From positions 1-8,144 of the forward strand of contig JAITXK010000047.1 in the NCBI GenBank assembly GCA_031284765.1: a DNA stretch of 8,144 bases, read 5' to 3'. Made by a program: the position numbers and the translations under genes. Below the pieces are notes generated by a model, which was given only the letters and a program-made list of their open reading frames with translations, made no database searches and had not been told where the DNA came from. Source of the stretch: Candidatus Symbiothrix sp. (lineage in GTDB: Bacteria; Bacteroidota; Bacteroidia; Bacteroidales; Azobacteroidaceae). Shown one piece after another: positions 6,967 to 8,144 of this stretch. How positions within the stretch are numbered: the first letter of the stretch is position 1; each line of letters opens with the position of its first letter.

Positions 6967-7010
6967 CACCCCCAGTGAAGCGAAAAGCGACTGGGGGTGT
7001 TTATTATTTT
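6967..7010 (+). terminator. Intrinsic terminator of thrS-infC-rpmI-rplT
   Basis: A perfect 10-bp stem, CACCCCCAGT (6967-6976) with ACTGGGGGTG (6990-6999), a 13-nt loop containing GCGAAAAGC, then the T-rich tract TTTATTATTTT (7000-7010). The stem is far more GC-rich than its surroundings. The minus side lacks a clear T-run, so it should work mainly in the plus direction. Confidence 0.93.
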
Positions 7011-7024
7011 AATACTGAGGGTTG

Positions 7025-7174
7025 CTATTCCGCTTTTTCTGCTATTTCAGTTTCGTAATCAAACCAAAGATGCTTATTTTCCGCGTACTCTTCCAACAAT
7101 GTTTCTTGCTGTTTCCTTAGCTTTTACATCGGCAAAGGATTACATTTGTGCAACGTTTTAACTTCTTTTTTCAT
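7025..7174 (-). pseudogene. Probable broken small reading frame with one in-frame stop, unknown product
   Basis: Reading leftward from ATG 7174-7172 gives 16 codons beginning MKKEVKTLHKCNPLPM, one TAA at 7126-7124, then 32 more codons in the same frame to TAG at 7027-7025. The second part reads like a real helical, charged protein with aromatic residues (LLEEYAENKHLWFDYETE). Without the TAA it would encode 49 residues. It lies tail to tail with rplT, just past its terminator, in a slot that otherwise holds nothing. I do not recognise the family. It could be a decayed small gene, the end of a longer lost gene, a sequencing error in a live gene, or chance. Another frame of the same DNA also has a short protein-like stretch (VKAKETARNIVGRVRGK), so the choice of frame is not certain. 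The purported N-terminal part overlaps the -7 box for the sigma factor. Confidence 0.35.
7141..7148 (+). promoter_or_regulatory. Candidate -7 element for the ECF sigma operon
   Basis: TACATTTG matches TAnnTTTG exactly and lies 37 nt before the ATG at 7186. Only a weak TTAG (7117-7120) sits near the -33 position. Transcription would start around 7154-7156. The element is the housekeeping type; an additional promoter recognised by the ECF factor itself is possible but not visible by eye. Confidence 0.4.
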
Positions 7175-7185
7175 CTATATACTGA

Positions 7186-7749
7186 ATGGGCAACAATATG
7201 TCTGATTTGCAGCAACTAATTGCAGGTTGTAAACAAAAGGATAGGCTTGCAAGGCAAAAATTGTACGAGCGATATGCTCCTGCGATGCTGGGGATTTGTG
7301 TCCGTTATGTGAGCGAGAAAGAAACCGCTCAAGATATTATGCAAGAGGGATTTATAAAAATTTTTACGAAAATAGACGGCTATTCCGAAATCGGTTCTTT
7401 CGAGGGTTGGATGAAAAAAGTATTTGTTACCACCGCTCTCGAACATTTGCGGAATACTAAACTGTTTCACTTGCTGATAAATTGGGAGGATTGTTCGGAA
7501 ATTGTTGATAATCAAGATATTTCTGTGGTAGAAAAACTTTCTGCTGATGAAATTTTGCACTGTATCAATGAACTGCCGGCGGGATTTAAAACGGTTTTCA
7601 ATTTGTATGCCATTGAAGGCTATTCACATACCGAAATTGCCGGCATGTTGAATATCAAGGAAGGGACTTCCCGCTCTCAATTTGCACGAGCAAGACAGAT
7701 GTTACAAACGAAAATTCAGAAAATGAATAAATATGCAGGAAATGAATAG
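7186..7749 (+). CDS. RNA polymerase ECF-type sigma-70 factor
   Basis: Alternative sigma factor that directs RNA polymerase to a small regulon, normally held inactive by a membrane partner until an envelope signal arrives. The 187 residues are typical of ECF factors. Sigma region 2 spans about 26-92, with YERYAPAMLGICVRYV, the core-binding helix ETAQDIMQEGFIKIF (46-60) and GSFEGWMKKVFVTTALEHLR (70-89). A short linker follows, then sigma region 4 (about 121-175) with LPAGFKTVFNLYAIEGYSH and the helix-turn-helix HTEIAGMLNIKEGTSRSQFA (148-167). Regions 1 and 3 are absent, as expected. ATG 7198 (residue 5) is an equally good start, since neither has a clear ribosome site and the conserved part begins later. 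The stop overlaps the next gene by 17 nt, indicating coupling. The regulon cannot be told from the sequence. Confidence 0.94.
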   Translation: MGNNMSDLQQLIAGCKQKDRLARQKLYERYAPAMLGICVRYVSEKETAQDIMQEGFIKIFTKIDGYSEIGSFEGWMKKVFVTTALEHLRNTKLFHLLINWEDCSEIVDNQDISVVEKLSADEILHCINELPAGFKTVFNLYAIEGYSHTEIAGMLNIKEGTSRSQFARARQMLQTKIQKMNKYAGNE

Positions 7750-8144
7750 CAACGAAAACAGGACACCTTTCGAGGAAACAGTCAAAAACAAGTTGGCGAA
7801 TTATATCCAGCCTGTGGATGATGCTCTTTGGAATGAAATTGAAACCCGGTTGAGCAAGGAATCTTCAACAAAGAAAATCGCTTTCTTTCCTTGGATTTCG
7901 GGCATTGCCGCTGCGGCGTGTGTTGCGTTGATTTGGATGTTATTTCCGGCTAACGAAAAATTGATTACGAATGAAATCGTCCTGCAATCGACTGTTGTAG
8001 AAGAAATTATCACCAATCCGGTTGCAACGACAGCAAATACACTAACGGTTACGCTTCCCGCCAAACAGCAGAAATTGAAAAACATAGAAACAACAGAAAA
8101 AACGGTTGTACCGGAAGAATTTGCCATAGTCGAAACCGTAAAAT
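7733..8144 (+). CDS. Single-pass membrane protein, likely anti-sigma-like partner, 3' end outside the window
   Basis: 137 codons are present before the right edge. An N-terminal cytosolic segment (1-48) contains VKNKLANYIQPVDDALWNEI (17-36). This resembles the L-x-(D/N)-Y-x-x-PV-D-x-x-LW-x-x-I pattern I associate with Bacteroidota proteins encoded right after ECF sigma factors. One hydrophobic segment follows (about 49-71, IAFFPWISGIAAAACVALIW then MLF), then a polar, threonine- and lysine-rich stretch predicted to be periplasmic. Such proteins often continue into an outer-membrane beta-barrel-like or linker domain; here the end is cut off. No zinc-binding HxxxCxxC motif of the ZAS anti-sigma class is seen. 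The start at 7733 overlaps the sigma gene by 17 nt; ATG 7742 (residue 4) is an alternative. An anti-sigma function is inferred from position and topology, not proven. Confidence 0.72.
   Translation, partial: MQEMNSNENRTPFEETVKNKLANYIQPVDDALWNEIETRLSKESSTKKIAFFPWISGIAAAACVALIWMLFPANEKLITNEIVLQSTVVEEIITNPVATTANTLTVTLPAKQQKLKNIETTEKTVVPEEFAIVETVK

Noticed and set aside
7216..7560. Minus-strand 114-codon frame opposite the sigma factor
   Set aside because: Antisense to unmistakable sigma region 2; translation is without known features.
7801..8127. Minus-strand 108-codon frame with hydrophobic stretches
   Set aside because: It is antisense to the membrane protein gene; the plus frame shows a coherent topology and couples to the sigma gene.

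Overview
The window looks like chromosomal DNA from a Bacteroidota organism, most likely Bacteroidales. Three things point there: the DnaK, PurM-type and ThrS sequences have the Bacteroidota character; Shine-Dalgarno sequences are nearly absent; and several intergenic regions carry the Bacteroidota sigma-70 promoter form (-33 TTTG, about 19 nt, -7 TAnnTTTG). The best example is upstream of thrS. Genes are AT-leaning but uniform, with no insertion sequence, tRNA, rRNA or CRISPR visible.

Layout. (1) Positions 1-1466, minus strand: 5' part of dnaK (488 codons, running off the left edge). (2) 1467-1622: divergent control region between dnaK and purM, with a candidate dnaK promoter, a -7 box for purM and a cluster of TGTCA/TGAC half-sites. 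(3) 1623-3651, plus: a two-gene unit of a Bacteroidota-type AIR synthetase (purM) and a YhcC/TIGR01212-like radical SAM protein whose start overlaps or abuts purM. (4) 3738-6944, plus: the conserved translation operon thrS-infC-rpmI-rplT, with a strong promoter match in front and a strong intrinsic terminator (6967-7010) behind. A small hairpin in the rpmI-rplT spacer may be a translational control element. (5) 7011-7185: a spacer holding a probable broken small reading frame on the minus strand and a -7 box for the next gene. (6) 7186-8144, plus: an ECF sigma factor overlapping a partial gene for a single-pass membrane protein that resembles the anti-sigma-like partners usual in Bacteroidota.

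How the genes work together. ThrRS, IF3, L35 and L20 form a translation module usually co-regulated in bacteria. PurM makes the imidazole ring of purines. DnaK is the Hsp70 chaperone. The ECF sigma and membrane protein probably form an envelope-signalling pair. Most of the window is core genome. I see no clear undescribed system; the points most worth a second look are the broken minus-strand frame, the rpmI-rplT hairpin, the half-site cluster before purM, and the odd N-terminus of the radical SAM protein.
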